Counted from the first letter of the stretch, positions 26,839 through 35,823 are shown. The stretch is DNA of 64,000 bases from Paenisporosarcina quisquiliarum_A (GCF_043641925.1 NZ_JBHZRU010000007.1:1-64000), one strand, 5' to 3'. Program-made: numbers and translations. Notes: generated by a model not told the origin, from the letters alone.

Positions 26839-26976
26839 AAAATTCACCTTTTTCCTATTAATTTGGATTTCTCTATACATGTTGAGTAAATATTGGTATT
26901 ATAATAGTTAATTGAATGCTCTGAATTTTCCTTATTTCTAGGTATAAAAGCTGAGTCACAAGATGGGTGGGATAAA

Positions 26977-27444
26977 ATGAAAAACAATTTGAATGATGAA
27001 CAATTAGCAACGGCGATTTTCGTTGTAAATAAACATGCGAAAACTGCTACAGATAATAAATACTTGTATGAGTTAAAAAGATTAGCCATTGAAAAAATGA
27101 TTGCTACTGGTAAAGCTAAAAAACTAGGTTTGCATTTCGTTAAAAATCCTAAACTCAGTCAACAACAATCTTCTGTGTTGGTTCAATGTGCAGATTACTT
27201 TTTTCATTTATTACCCAAAAAAGAAGATTTTAAAAGCCTTCCCCATTTAGGTGATTTAGACGACACTTACAGAAATCCACAAAGACGAATGAGTTTGAAT
27301 TCCGCGAAACAATTATTGAGCTCCTATACAGGACTTCATCATACAATCATTTCTAAGAAATCCACTTCTAACTCCCCTTCTGCGAACAAGCGGAATGTCT
27401 CATCCAAACGATCATTTACGTTTGGCAGTTCTTATTTAGATTAA
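26977..27444 (+). CDS. ykyB: YkyB-like conserved protein
   Basis: The 155-residue protein closely resembles B. subtilis YkyB: AIFVVNKHAKTATDNKYLYE, KKLGLHFVKNPKLSQQQSSV, then HLGDLDDTYRNPQRRMSLNS. It has no signal or membrane segment. The C-terminal 30 residues are Ser/Asn/Lys-rich and probably disordered. Function is unknown. Its place beside cheV matches B. subtilis, where ykyB also adjoins cheV. It is transcribed toward cheV, and the two share a bidirectional terminator. Confidence 0.88.
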   Translation: MKNNLNDEQLATAIFVVNKHAKTATDNKYLYELKRLAIEKMIATGKAKKLGLHFVKNPKLSQQQSSVLVQCADYFFHLLPKKEDFKSLPHLGDLDDTYRNPQRRMSLNSAKQLLSSYTGLHHTIISKKSTSNSPSANKRNVSSKRSFTFGSSYLD

Positions 27445-27455
27445 TAATTTTTATA

Positions 27456-27489
27456 AAAAGCCGGAACCCTTCAAAAGGTTCCGGCTTTT
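27456..27489. terminator. Bidirectional terminator between ykyB and cheV
   Basis: A perfect 13-base stem AAAAGCCGGAACC / GGTTCCGGCTTTT with an eight-base loop has T-runs on both strands. It lies 11 bases from each convergent stop codon. Confidence 0.93.
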
Positions 27490-27499
27490 CTAATGAATA

Positions 27500-28405
27500 C
27501 TATAAAATATACTGATCAGCTTTTAATACTAACTCAGCTATTTCAGGTTTACTAATTTGAACTTGTGCGCCAACTTGATCACCTTTGTGTCTTAAATCAT
27601 CTGTGATCAAACTAGAGAAAATAATAACTGGAAGTTTGGCTAATACTGAATTTGACTTGATTTGTTTCGTTAAATGATGCCCGTCCATTTGTGGCATCTC
27701 AATATCAGTTATAACAAGTTGTACATGCTCTTCTATATTTTTAGTTGATTTCGCAATATTTTCTAAGTATTGCAATGCATCGTATCCATTCTCAAAAAAC
27801 TCAAGATTCATATACCCAGCTTCACTCATTGTTTCATGCAATAATTTTCGTAATAACGGAGAATCCTCTGCTATGACAATTTTTTTGTCTGAGCGTTCTC
27901 GCTTACCTAATTTTTTGACTGCATCCACTTGAATTCCTGATTCAGGATTGATATCCACCATGATTCGCTCAAAGTCTAATAAGAGAATCATATCTTCTCC
28001 TTTTTTCACCACGCCAATAATTTGAGAATTGCCTCCTTGATACATTTCTGAAGGCTTCTCAATTTGGTTCCAAGAAATTCGATGAATTAAGGAAACATGG
28101 TCCACGTGGAATACAACTCGCTGCTTATTAAATTCTGCAACAATAAATTTTTGTTCATGAGCACTGCCTTTTAATTCCGTTCCTAGCACTTTGGCCATGT
28201 TAACCACTGGCAATACTTCTCCTCTTAATTGAACAATCCCTTCAATATGAGGATGTGAAAGAGGAATAATCGTAACAGGTAGTGGTTGTAAAATTTCTTT
28301 CACTTTAATTACATTAATACCGAATTTATTTGACCCTACTTCAAATTCAACGATTTCTAGTTCATTTGTTCCACTTTCCAATAAAATCCCTTTTTGACTA
28401 TCCAT
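27500..28405 (-). CDS. cheV: Chemotaxis coupling protein CheV
   Basis: The protein is 301 residues from ATG 28405, which has AAGGGG eight bases upstream; a GTG three codons earlier overlaps that region. The N-terminal CheW-like domain (about 14-150) has FEVGSNKFGINVIKVKEILQ and LRGEVLPVVNMAKVLG. The C-terminal receiver domain (about 172-298) has EDSPLLRKLL, the phosphorylation Asp in VITDIEMPQMDG and the Lys in SKPEI. CheV couples receptors to CheA and tunes adaptation in Gram-positive chemotaxis. No other chemotaxis gene is nearby, which is normal for cheV. Confidence 0.95.
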   Translation of the reverse strand: MDSQKGILLESGTNELEIVEFEVGSNKFGINVIKVKEILQPLPVTIIPLSHPHIEGIVQLRGEVLPVVNMAKVLGTELKGSAHEQKFIVAEFNKQRVVFHVDHVSLIHRISWNQIEKPSEMYQGGNSQIIGVVKKGEDMILLLDFERIMVDINPESGIQVDAVKKLGKRERSDKKIVIAEDSPLLRKLLHETMSEAGYMNLEFFENGYDALQYLENIAKSTKNIEEHVQLVITDIEMPQMDGHHLTKQIKSNSVLAKLPVIIFSSLITDDLRHKGDQVGAQVQISKPEIAELVLKADQYIL

Positions 28406-28463
28406 ATAAAGCACCCCTTACTGATTGACTACATGTACTACGATTGTATCATAGCGGTCGCCT

Positions 28464-29783
28464 TTAACCTATATTCACTTTTGGTGACTCATGTTTAACT
28501 TTTAGATGAATAATTAACCCAATAATAGTCATCACGATTAAGGTCGATAACGCAATGCGACTTGCAAGCGGACCATAGTCTTGAAGCTGATACGTGATCG
28601 TACCATATACTGCTGGACCAATAATGGATGATACTTTACCAGAAAAGGCAAATAGCCCGAAGAATTGTCCACGCTTATGATCAGGTGTCAATTCAATAAT
28701 GAGAGTTCTAGAAGTTACCCACATCGATCCTAAGGAAACCCCAAACATACTACCAGAAATCCAGAACATCCACTGGTCAACAGCAAAGACGGAAATAATA
28801 AGTGAAACGATCATTAAAATCGCCACAATGGTAACACCGTGTTTTGCTCCAATTCGCTTAATGATATAGCCAAAAATAAAGGAACCAATTACGGCTGAAA
28901 TAGTTGAAACTAAATATAAAATAATGAATTGTCCCGAAGAAAATCCAACAATTACAGTTGCATAGATCGCCATCATTGCAATCGTGGTAGCGATAGCATC
29001 ATTAATAAAGAAATAAGCAATCATAAAAGTAAATACCGATTTATACGATTTCATTTCTTTAAATGTTTGAATGATATCTTGATATCCTTTAAAGAAACTT
29101 CCTTTTTCTCGAAGTTCTTTTGGAATCGGTTTGTCTTTATTAATAAAAAATAAGGGCAGCGAAAATAATAAATATAAAATGGCTGTAGGTATAAACGCTT
29201 TATAATAATCTCCCTCGGATACAATTAAGTACACAAGTAAACCGACAATTGTTCCTAAGTACCCAACGGCCACTCCAAATCCTGAAATCAAAGGCATTTC
29301 CTGCTTCGTTCCTAAATCACTCATCATCGAATCATAAAAGACAAGACTAGAGTTAAAGAAGAACTTGGCAATGACAAAACTTATGACGACGAGTGCGTAT
29401 GATAGAGGGACGCCCCATAATAATGACTCGCTTTGAATGCCTCCAAAAATCCCCATCATGAAAGTAGCAGCAATCGAAATCGATGCAAACCAGACAATAA
29501 ATCGCTTTTTATAACCTGTGCGATCGATCCACACACCGAACAATGGTGAAAATATAACCAGTAAAAAACTAGCAACTGCATTTGCATACGAGACGAATGT
29601 GCTCGCTACTTGCTGACGAGCCTCATTCGTTCCGATGACTTCATCAGTATAAAACGGGAAAAACACGGTATTGATATTCGAAGAAAATATCGTATTAGCA
29701 AAATCGTAAAAAGCCCATGATAGAATTGGAATTGTTAAATACAGTGCTAAAGGACTCCGTGGTGCCTCATTTTGACCGTTCAT
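28464..29783 (-). CDS. Major facilitator superfamily transporter (UMF1/Atg22-like)
   Basis: The 439-residue protein has twelve predicted membrane segments. The opening SWAFYDFANTIFSSNINTVF and DRTGYKKRFI, with MSDLGTKQEMPLISGFGVAV, are typical of the UMF1 (Atg22-like) group. The substrate is unknown. GGGGG stands eight bases before ATG. It lies between ykwC and cheV on the same strand with short gaps (24 and 58 bases), so it may be cotranscribed with ykwC, though no functional link is apparent. Confidence 0.82.
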   Translation of the reverse strand: MNGQNEAPRSPLALYLTIPILSWAFYDFANTIFSSNINTVFFPFYTDEVIGTNEARQQVASTFVSYANAVASFLLVIFSPLFGVWIDRTGYKKRFIVWFASISIAATFMMGIFGGIQSESLLWGVPLSYALVVISFVIAKFFFNSSLVFYDSMMSDLGTKQEMPLISGFGVAVGYLGTIVGLLVYLIVSEGDYYKAFIPTAILYLLFSLPLFFINKDKPIPKELREKGSFFKGYQDIIQTFKEMKSYKSVFTFMIAYFFINDAIATTIAMMAIYATVIVGFSSGQFIILYLVSTISAVIGSFIFGYIIKRIGAKHGVTIVAILMIVSLIISVFAVDQWMFWISGSMFGVSLGSMWVTSRTLIIELTPDHKRGQFFGLFAFSGKVSSIIGPAVYGTITYQLQDYGPLASRIALSTLIVMTIIGLIIHLKVKHESPKVNIG

Positions 29784-29807
29784 CTCATTTCCCCCATAGT
29801 GAAGTCT

Positions 29808-30680
29808 CTATTTTACATAAGCTTTATATAAAGCTTGTGTTCCTTCATTTTCTAGACCTTGTTTCGCTAATTCTTGATACGTTTCATACGCAAGTTCTAA
29901 CCCAGGTAATGATAAATTCATTCGCTTAGCTTCATCAAGTGCGATACCCATGTCTTTAATGAAATGCTTCATATAAAATCCTGCCTCAAAATCCTCTTTT
30001 AACATACGCGGAGCTAGATTAGTTAATGACCATGATCCAGCTGCCCCTTTCGTAATTGATTTTAAAACATTTTCAGGATTTAAATTTGCTCCTTTTGCAT
30101 AACTTAAAGCTTCACATGCAGCAATCATGGAAGAAGCAATGGCGATTTGATTACACATTTTCGTATGTTGTCCTGCACCAGCTTCTCCTTGGTAAACAAT
30201 ATGCTCACCAAATAACTCAAACAACGGCAAAGTTGAGTTGAAAACGTCTTCGTCTCCACCAACCATGATGGAAAGTTTACCTGTTTGAGCACCAATATCT
30301 CCGCCAGAAACCGGCGCATCCAACGAATTCATTTGATACTCCTTCGCTTTTTCATATAGTTCAATCGCAAGTGTCGGAGTTGAAGTCGTTAAATCAACCA
30401 CGATTAAATTCTCATCTCCATGTTGATAAATTCCTTGCTCCCCGTAATAAACCTCTTTTACATCTTGGGGATACCCTACCATAGTGAATACAACACTTGA
30501 GCATGCCGCTACTTCTCCAGGCGTGTCCTTCCAAACAGCACCCATTTCGATTAATTCAAGTGCTTTCGCTTTCGTACGTGTATAAATAGACACTTCATGT
30601 CCTGCTGTTAATAAATGCTTTACAATGCTTTTACCCATTACTCCTGTACCTACAAATCCAACTTTCCATTTCTTTTCCAT
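29808..30680 (-). CDS. ykwC: Beta-hydroxyacid dehydrogenase (YkwC-like)
   Basis: The 290-residue protein has the N-terminal Rossmann motif GFVGTGVMGKSIVKHL (about 8-23), the family substrate site DAPVSGGDIGAQTGKLSIMV (about 121-140) and the catalytic Lys in GQHTKMCNQIAIA (about 172-184), followed by GAAGSWSLTNLAPRML. It is closest, by eye, to B. subtilis YkwC of the 3-hydroxyisobutyrate dehydrogenase family. Substrate not known; related enzymes oxidise short beta-hydroxy acids with NAD(P). GGAGG stands eight bases before ATG. Confidence 0.88.
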   Translation of the reverse strand: MEKKWKVGFVGTGVMGKSIVKHLLTAGHEVSIYTRTKAKALELIEMGAVWKDTPGEVAACSSVVFTMVGYPQDVKEVYYGEQGIYQHGDENLIVVDLTTSTPTLAIELYEKAKEYQMNSLDAPVSGGDIGAQTGKLSIMVGGDEDVFNSTLPLFELFGEHIVYQGEAGAGQHTKMCNQIAIASSMIAACEALSYAKGANLNPENVLKSITKGAAGSWSLTNLAPRMLKEDFEAGFYMKHFIKDMGIALDEAKRMNLSLPGLELAYETYQELAKQGLENEGTQALYKAYVK

Positions 30681-31006
30681 GTTAAAACCTCCAAGTACTG
30701 TATTAATCTCTGTGATATTAGTTTATCAAAGTTCATTCACTTAAACATCGAAAGATTCCGATAATGTGCATATTTAATTTTGTAAGAATGTTTTGCTAAC
30801 CAGAGGGGTTAACTAAAGACGCTTGATATTCATGTGTACGCAAATCAATGTAACTTTAAAATTCTAGAAAAATGAACAATAATTTTCTGAGGGGAAATTT
30901 AGACAAAAAAAAGTAGGACACTTTCCATTATGGAAGATGTCCTATAAAAAGGGGGAAATGAGAATGTTGCTGTGTTCAAGATTAATTTCCCCCTTTTTTC
31001 AAAACT
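30681..31006. other. Intergenic region with two hairpins, no gene seen
   Basis: Promoter signals of ykwC are expected at the left side. A hairpin TAGGACA / TGTCCTA (30914-30944) with an inner TTCCATTATGGAA, and the terminator at 30951-30993, fill the right side. I see no coding frame. Confidence 0.5.
30951..30999. terminator. Terminator after the DUF4129 gene
   Basis: GGGGGAAAT (30951-30959) pairs with ATTTCCCCC (30985-30993) around a 25-base loop, with A/T runs on both sides. It lies 14 bases past the stop of the minus-strand gene ending at 31007. Confidence 0.7.
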
Positions 31007-32254
31007 TTAAACCTCATTTGAAAAATATTTTTCAGAAAACAATTCTAATTGGGTAATAAACCATTCACCATCTGCACCACTCATTTGAGTTTGACCATAG
31101 CGAACCGTGTCATAAATCGAAAAAAATCGTTTGTCGCCTTGCCAGTTTTGTCTACTAAACCATTCACGAACAGTTTCATCTTGAAGTCTGGCTAAACCAA
31201 ATTCCCGTGCTTGCTTTTCAAATGACCGGTAAGCTTCACGAACGATATTGGTCTCCATCGAATATGCCCACGGAACTTCATTACTTTTAGAAACCGTCGA
31301 GGTCAAAATGGGTTCTCGACTAATGGAAATTTCCATGTTCTTTTTAGGTGTGTTTTTTTCCAATCTCTTTTTAGATAATTTCCACAGCAAATAAATAACA
31401 AGAATTGTTGCAACACCTATGAAAATCATCATCCATGGAAAATCGATTGATTGTGTACTCTGATCTTGAAGAGGCTTTAGTTCATCTAAGGCTTCACTAA
31501 TTTGCTGAACAGCTTCTTTTTGCTCTTCTTCAGGTGGGCTAATCGATTGGAATCTTTCTTTGAACCAGTTTAAAACAGTGCCTAAAGGAACAAAAAGGAG
31601 CATCAATAAATCACCAAAGAGTGCAACAAATAAAATTCTCGTTTTTTCAGCAAATAATGAAACAATGAAATATACACTACTTGCTATTCCCATAATTGCA
31701 CCAAAAAAAATCACAATATAATAAAAAGGAATCTGATTAATTGTTTTGGTCATTAGCCAGTGCACGATAAGTCTGTGAATGATATATACGATGACACCGG
31801 AAATGACTAGAAAATAACTATCGCTAATCGCTTCGTTATTTTGCATAACTATAGAAACAAAAATGCTGATTGAAAAGAAAAGAATAAGCAACATATAGAA
31901 CATTCCATCATGAGTTAAGTCATCTTGTTCGGTTGCAAACCTCTCCTGTATTCTCCATACACTTACAAAAACAACTGCAAGATAAAACCAAAATGGAGCT
32001 CCAAATAGAAATACTAATAAGGTTATTAATAATGAAATTAGTAATGGCACCGCTATCTGGTAGCCTGTTTTTCGGAAAATGAATAATACACTTATTAAAA
32101 TGAGTGTATGCATGACTAACCAGATCATCGTTAGTGAAATACTGGCACCGTCAGGAATCAATATAAAGAAAAAAGCGATTAACCAAATATCCTGCACATA
32201 TTTCCCTATTGATTGACTAGTGATTAACGAGTTGGAATCAAATCCTTTTTCCAT
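31007..32254 (-). CDS. DUF4129 membrane protein without a transglutaminase core
   Basis: The 415-residue protein has at least eight membrane segments in two blocks (about 25-155 and 160-235), one more at about 274-293, and a C-terminal DUF4129 domain (about 335-412: EAYRSFEKQAREFGLARLQD, WFSRQNW). In B. subtilis YebA and many other members a transglutaminase-like domain of about 250 residues stands between these parts. Here it is absent, and only a short charged loop is present. GGAGG precedes the ATG, and the start overlaps the DUF58 gene by 31 bases. It is the last gene of the second MoxR operon. Confidence 0.75.
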   Translation of the reverse strand: MEKGFDSNSLITSQSIGKYVQDIWLIAFFFILIPDGASISLTMIWLVMHTLILISVLFIFRKTGYQIAVPLLISLLITLLVFLFGAPFWFYLAVVFVSVWRIQERFATEQDDLTHDGMFYMLLILFFSISIFVSIVMQNNEAISDSYFLVISGVIVYIIHRLIVHWLMTKTINQIPFYYIVIFFGAIMGIASSVYFIVSLFAEKTRILFVALFGDLLMLLFVPLGTVLNWFKERFQSISPPEEEQKEAVQQISEALDELKPLQDQSTQSIDFPWMMIFIGVATILVIYLLWKLSKKRLEKNTPKKNMEISISREPILTSTVSKSNEVPWAYSMETNIVREAYRSFEKQAREFGLARLQDETVREWFSRQNWQGDKRFFSIYDTVRYGQTQMSGADGEWFITQLELFSEKYFSNEV

Positions 32255-33408
32255 TGGATCTCTCCTCCTTTCCGATCATCACCATAAACCAATACTTTCG
32301 TTTTTTGTTTCCACTTTGCTATATAAGGGGCAGCTTCTTTTTCATCGTGAGTGAAAATGATAACGGACATTGGAAACTCTTCATGAATTTCCAAATGGCT
32401 TAACATCCGATTAAAAGGCATAGTTAAATCATTTTTAGAAAGAATCGATAAAAGTTCCATTGATTTTTGTCGTTGCTTTTGTCCATCACCTGTAGGAATA
32501 AAAAGGTAAGGAGATTGTCCAAATGCTCGAACATTAATAACAATTGAATAAGGAATTCCTTCACGATAATAAAAATCAATAAAGGATGCAATTACTTCAA
32601 TCTTTTCCTCTAAATCAGAAATGATCGAATAACCTTGTGCAATATTGACAATGAGCATGACAGACTCATTTGCAATCTGCGTAAATACTTTCGTTTGTAG
32701 TTTTTGTAGTCTTGCACTAGCTTTCCAGTGAATATGATGAAATTGATCAGACGGGACATAATCTCTCGTACCTATTGGAGAAAATACATCATTAAATATG
32801 GAGTGTTTCATTTCAAAAGAACCAGGCTTTAGTGGTGATGGGTGTCTCAATTCCTTAACAGGGAAAATATTTGGGAATACCATTTGGTCCATTAAGATGA
32901 TTGGTTGATAGGTCATTACAATTGAACCTTCGCCAAATAAATGTGGAATTGTCAATTCTACATCTTTCAGTTTTGATATGCCCCTCTTAGCGCCTTGAAC
33001 CGGTATATTCAAAACTATTTTTTCTTTGTAGCCAATTGTAAATGGAACTAAGACTTCGTTTAATTGACCATGGGCGTTTGATTGTGGATAGATGGGATTG
33101 ACGGCATTTTGAAAATGAAGTCTTAGTTGACCATTCCAAATGGGCAGACCAGGATTCTCAAATTCCAATGTCCACGAAGATGGACCATGTACTAATAATC
33201 GACTTCTGTTTTTCTCATTTTGCATAACCAGTCTTTTTCCAACCTGCCTAAAATACCAAAATTGCAAACTAGCAATTGTCCCTAAAAAAGCAAATACACC
33301 AGCAACTACATAATTCATTAGAAGCAATGAAAACACAAACAAAAACCCTAAAACCACTAAGGCCCACTTTGTTTGTGCAGCACCATAATAATCTCGTTTC
33401 CAAATCAT
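32224..33408 (-). CDS. DUF58-domain membrane protein
   Basis: The 394-residue protein has two adjacent membrane segments near the N-terminus (about 12-48), an extracytoplasmic-looking beta stretch, and the DUF58 signature IGTRDYVPSDQFHHIHWKAS (about 216-235) with ARLQKLQTKVF. A VWA-like fold follows. This is the YeaD type; the paralogue at 5583-6458 lacks the membrane part. The start overlaps the moxR stop by four bases, so the operon is tightly coupled. Confidence 0.87.
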   Translation of the reverse strand: MIWKRDYYGAAQTKWALVVLGFLFVFSLLLMNYVVAGVFAFLGTIASLQFWYFRQVGKRLVMQNEKNRSRLLVHGPSSWTLEFENPGLPIWNGQLRLHFQNAVNPIYPQSNAHGQLNEVLVPFTIGYKEKIVLNIPVQGAKRGISKLKDVELTIPHLFGEGSIVMTYQPIILMDQMVFPNIFPVKELRHPSPLKPGSFEMKHSIFNDVFSPIGTRDYVPSDQFHHIHWKASARLQKLQTKVFTQIANESVMLIVNIAQGYSIISDLEEKIEVIASFIDFYYREGIPYSIVINVRAFGQSPYLFIPTGDGQKQRQKSMELLSILSKNDLTMPFNRMLSHLEIHEEFPMSVIIFTHDEKEAAPYIAKWKQKTKVLVYGDDRKGGEIQWKKDLIPTR

Positions 33409-34343
33409 TTGATAGCGGCCTCTACAGGCGTTTGAACCGATTCAATGATTTGGTTAAGTAAATCTATTGGATCATGAATAAGCATCCCTTCAGCTGTCAG
33501 CATAAGACGATGGGAAGCAAGTGGCGAAAAGACATATTTTACATCGTCAGGCGTAACAAATGATCGGTTTTGTAAAAATGCAATCCCTTGAGATGCATGT
33601 ACAAGAGCAAGTGTAGCTCTAGAACTTAGACCTAATTCAATGTATGGATGTTGTCTCGTAGCTTGTACTAGTTGAAGTATGTAAGTTTCCACATCTTCAT
33701 GGACAGTTATGGATTTAATTTCTTTCTTCCATTCCAAAACGTCTGAGATGGTCAAAACAGTAGATGAGCGAACCTCTCCTGGATTTTCATTAAAATCGCG
33801 TAAGATCTGTCTTTCTTCTTCAAAGGTTGGATATCCAATACTAATTTTAAATAGAAAACGATCTAGTTGTGCAGCAGGTAAAGAAAATGTCCCTTGCTGT
33901 GATTCCACTGGATTTTGTGTAGCGATGACCATAAATGGATTTGGCAACTTCAAGGTTTCCCCATCTATTGTTACTTGCTTTTCTTCCATTGACTCTAACA
34001 AACTCGACTGAGTCCTCGGAGTCGCGCGGTTTATTTCATCAGCCAATAAAATATTGGTCATGACTGGTCCAGGTCTAACAATAAAGTCTTGTGATTTCGG
34101 ATCGAAATAACTGATTCCTGTTACGTCAGAAGGTAAGACATCAGGTGTAAATTGCAAACGTTTAAAGTCGCCTTCAAATGCATGCGCAAAGGTTTTAGCC
34201 ATCATTGTCTTCCCCGATCCTGGGACACTCTCAAGAAGAACATGTCCACCTTGAATCAAGGCAATCAACATAAAATCAATTTCTTTCTCTCTTCCTATTA
34301 TTGCGTTGTTTAATGTTTCTTTTATCTGTCTAAGCTTGTTCAT
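33405..34343 (-). CDS. MoxR-family AAA+ ATPase (YeaC-like)
   Basis: The protein is 312 residues from ATG 34343, preceded six bases upstream by AGGGGG; an ATG at 34349 overlaps that region. Walker A is ESVPGSGKTMMAKT (about 38-51), Walker B ILLADEINRATPRTQ (about 98-112), with ATQNPVESQQGTFSLPAAQL after it. The lid domain has LGLSSRATLALVHASQGIAF. It is the first gene of a three-gene operon with DUF58 and DUF4129 partners, the arrangement of B. subtilis yeaC-yeaD-yebA. It should be cytosolic and act on the membrane partners. Confidence 0.92.
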   Translation of the reverse strand: MNKLRQIKETLNNAIIGREKEIDFMLIALIQGGHVLLESVPGSGKTMMAKTFAHAFEGDFKRLQFTPDVLPSDVTGISYFDPKSQDFIVRPGPVMTNILLADEINRATPRTQSSLLESMEEKQVTIDGETLKLPNPFMVIATQNPVESQQGTFSLPAAQLDRFLFKISIGYPTFEEERQILRDFNENPGEVRSSTVLTISDVLEWKKEIKSITVHEDVETYILQLVQATRQHPYIELGLSSRATLALVHASQGIAFLQNRSFVTPDDVKYVFSPLASHRLMLTAEGMLIHDPIDLLNQIIESVQTPVEAAIK

Positions 34344-34480
34344 ATACATCCCCCTATATAAGTAGCTTTTTCTTTACAATGTTCTTCCAAATAAAAGTAA
34401 AATGTAAAAAAATCACCTTGAAATCATGAGCTTCACCGGCGTAATTTTTTCAATTGAACGAAAATTTCAAAATTCAAATA

Positions 34481-34510
34481 AAAAACTAAACTGCTAAGAG
34501 TTTAGTTTTT
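34481..34510 (-). terminator. Terminator overlapping the end of the Spo0E-like gene
   Basis: Perfect 12-base stem AAAAACTAAACT / AGTTTAGTTTTT with loop GCTAAG. The stop codon of the minus-strand gene (34502-34504) lies within the upstream arm. Confidence 0.85.
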
Positions 34511-34690
34511 CAGAACAACTGATTTTCCTTTAGAATGCTTTAACTTTTTAGGTAATTGGTAGATATTTAATAACTGATCTAGTTTTTTACTGAGTTGAAT
34601 GGTTTTCGAATTACTAAACCCATTTTCAATAGCCGATTGTATCATAGCTTCTCGTGTGATTTCTACTTGCTTTAAAAGTGATTCAGTCAC
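34502..34690 (-). CDS. Spo0E-family aspartyl-phosphate phosphatase
   Basis: The 62-residue protein has the two-helix layout of Spo0E-like phosphatases. The signature SxxLDxLL is seen in TIQLSKKLDQLLNIYQ (about 29-44), preceded by a helix with ITREAMIQSAIENGFSN. These proteins remove phosphate from Spo0A and thereby delay sporulation. AAAGGAG precedes the ATG with an eight-to-ten-base gap. The gene stands alone with its own terminator. The basic C-terminal tail (KLKHSKGKSVVLKN) is variable in this family. It supports a spore-forming host. Confidence 0.8.
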   Translation of the reverse strand: MTESLLKQVEITREAMIQSAIENGFSNSKTIQLSKKLDQLLNIYQLPKKLKHSKGKSVVLKN

Positions 34691-34787
34691 GATAACGGCT
34701 CCTTTAAAAAAACTTCATATTATCCATTATTATACACGAAAAGTAAATTTTCTACAGAGATAATTTCCGACAAATTACGACATCAAC

Positions 34788-34976
34788 TTAACTTCTTGCA
34801 ACCTTTTCATATGTGTAGATGACCGATCCACCTTGATGTGCAATTCCACGAAAGTGTTTAAAATCAATTTGTTGAATTAATATTTCTCTAAATTCAAGAA
34901 AATCTTCTTTTGAAATACTTAAAGAATCGATTTTTCCTTCCTTAAGATCTTGTATGGCCTTTTCAAAATTTCCCAC
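34788..34976 (-). CDS. Small conserved Bacillales protein of unknown function
   Basis: The 62-residue protein has an N-terminal helical half (FEKAIQDLKEGKIDSLSISK) and a C-terminal half with FREILIQQIDFKHFRGIAHQ and GGSVIYTYEK. From memory, near-identical short proteins occur in many Bacillales, sometimes loosely labelled as abortive-infection related; I do not accept that label on this evidence. No signal or membrane segment. AGGGGAG stands upstream of ATG. It is divergent from the CPBP protease gene. Confidence 0.65.
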   Translation of the reverse strand: MGNFEKAIQDLKEGKIDSLSISKEDFLEFREILIQQIDFKHFRGIAHQGGSVIYTYEKVARS

Positions 34977-35054
34977 TCTATTCTCCCCTAGCTTCTTATT
35001 GTCATTTTTACTAAAAAACCTTTACCTTCTTACCTTTTTGATGCAAACTATAAG

Positions 35055-35084
35055 GTATGCATACTCTTGTTATACGAAAGTATA
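35055..35084. promoter_or_regulatory. Two adjacent palindromes in a divergent intergenic region
   Basis: GTATGCATAC (35055-35064) and TATACGAAAGTATA (35071-35084) lie one and a half helical turns apart, centre to centre about 18 bases, between two divergent genes. Twin dyads of this kind can be operator sites. No regulator is assigned, and AT-rich chance palindromes are common. Confidence 0.3.
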
Positions 35085-35160
35085 CAATACATTAATCAAC
35101 TCTTCACGCTCAATCTTATTCGATCATTATCGAAAGAAATATTATTTAGGAGGTGTATAA

Positions 35161-35775
35161 ATGAATTGGATTGCATCAACCCAACGTTGGGTTCTTTATA
35201 TTCCAGCTGCCTATTTGTTATTATATTTCACATTTTCAAATAGCAACATTTTTTGGTATATGTACACCTTTACAACATTGTTATTTATAGCCGCCTCATT
35301 TGTCCATGGAAAAATGGAAGACGAAGTTCAAACATGGGAATTCCTCGTGTTCGGTGTTGGGTATGGTACATTAACGTACGGTTTAATAGCAGCCGGATTT
35401 CATTTATTCTCCATTTTTTCAAATCAAACCATTCTCTCTGTAGAGAATTTTCTTGAAAGTTATGGACCTACCACTGTTTGGCATTATCTTTTATTAATGT
35501 TAATCATCGCACCAGGTGAAGAATTATTTTGGCGAGGCTTTATTCAACAAAAACTCAAAGCCTATATGAGTCCATTCTTTGCAGTTGTAACAGCTGCCTT
35601 ATTATTCGGCTTCTCGCTATCATTTAGTGGTTTTTGGTTAGGTGTTATTGCAGCTTGTTTCTCAGGATTCATTTGGGGACTTTTGTACGAGTGGAAACGT
35701 AGTATGCCCCTCATTATAATTGCTCATATCACAATGACCATACTCCTGTTTTTGGTCCTACCACTAACTTCTTGA
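35161..35775 (+). CDS. CPBP-family intramembrane metalloprotease
   Basis: The 204-residue protein has about six membrane segments. The CPBP (Abi) active-site motif EExxxR is visible as APGEELFWRGFIQQKL (about 118-133), and a later conserved His in IIIAHITMTILL (about 184-195) fits the second metal-ligand region. The family includes CAAX-type prenyl-protease homologues and bacteriocin self-immunity proteins; the target is unknown. AGGAGGTG stands well placed before ATG. Its membrane-protease nature and neighbour lipoprotein do not reveal a pathway. Confidence 0.85.
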   Translation: MNWIASTQRWVLYIPAAYLLLYFTFSNSNIFWYMYTFTTLLFIAASFVHGKMEDEVQTWEFLVFGVGYGTLTYGLIAAGFHLFSIFSNQTILSVENFLESYGPTTVWHYLLLMLIIAPGEELFWRGFIQQKLKAYMSPFFAVVTAALLFGFSLSFSGFWLGVIAACFSGFIWGLLYEWKRSMPLIIIAHITMTILLFLVLPLTS

Positions 35776-35823
35776 AACAAATCACACGACATCACGTCTA
35801 CTTACTTAAAGGGGGATTTTAAC

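Noticed and set aside
30681..31006. A structured RNA gene in the gap after ykwC
   Set aside because: The hairpins there are explained as terminators; no conserved RNA family landmark is visible.
34788..34976. Calling the 62-residue protein an abortive-infection protein
   Set aside because: Such a label exists loosely for similar short proteins, but nothing in the sequence or context shows phage defence.
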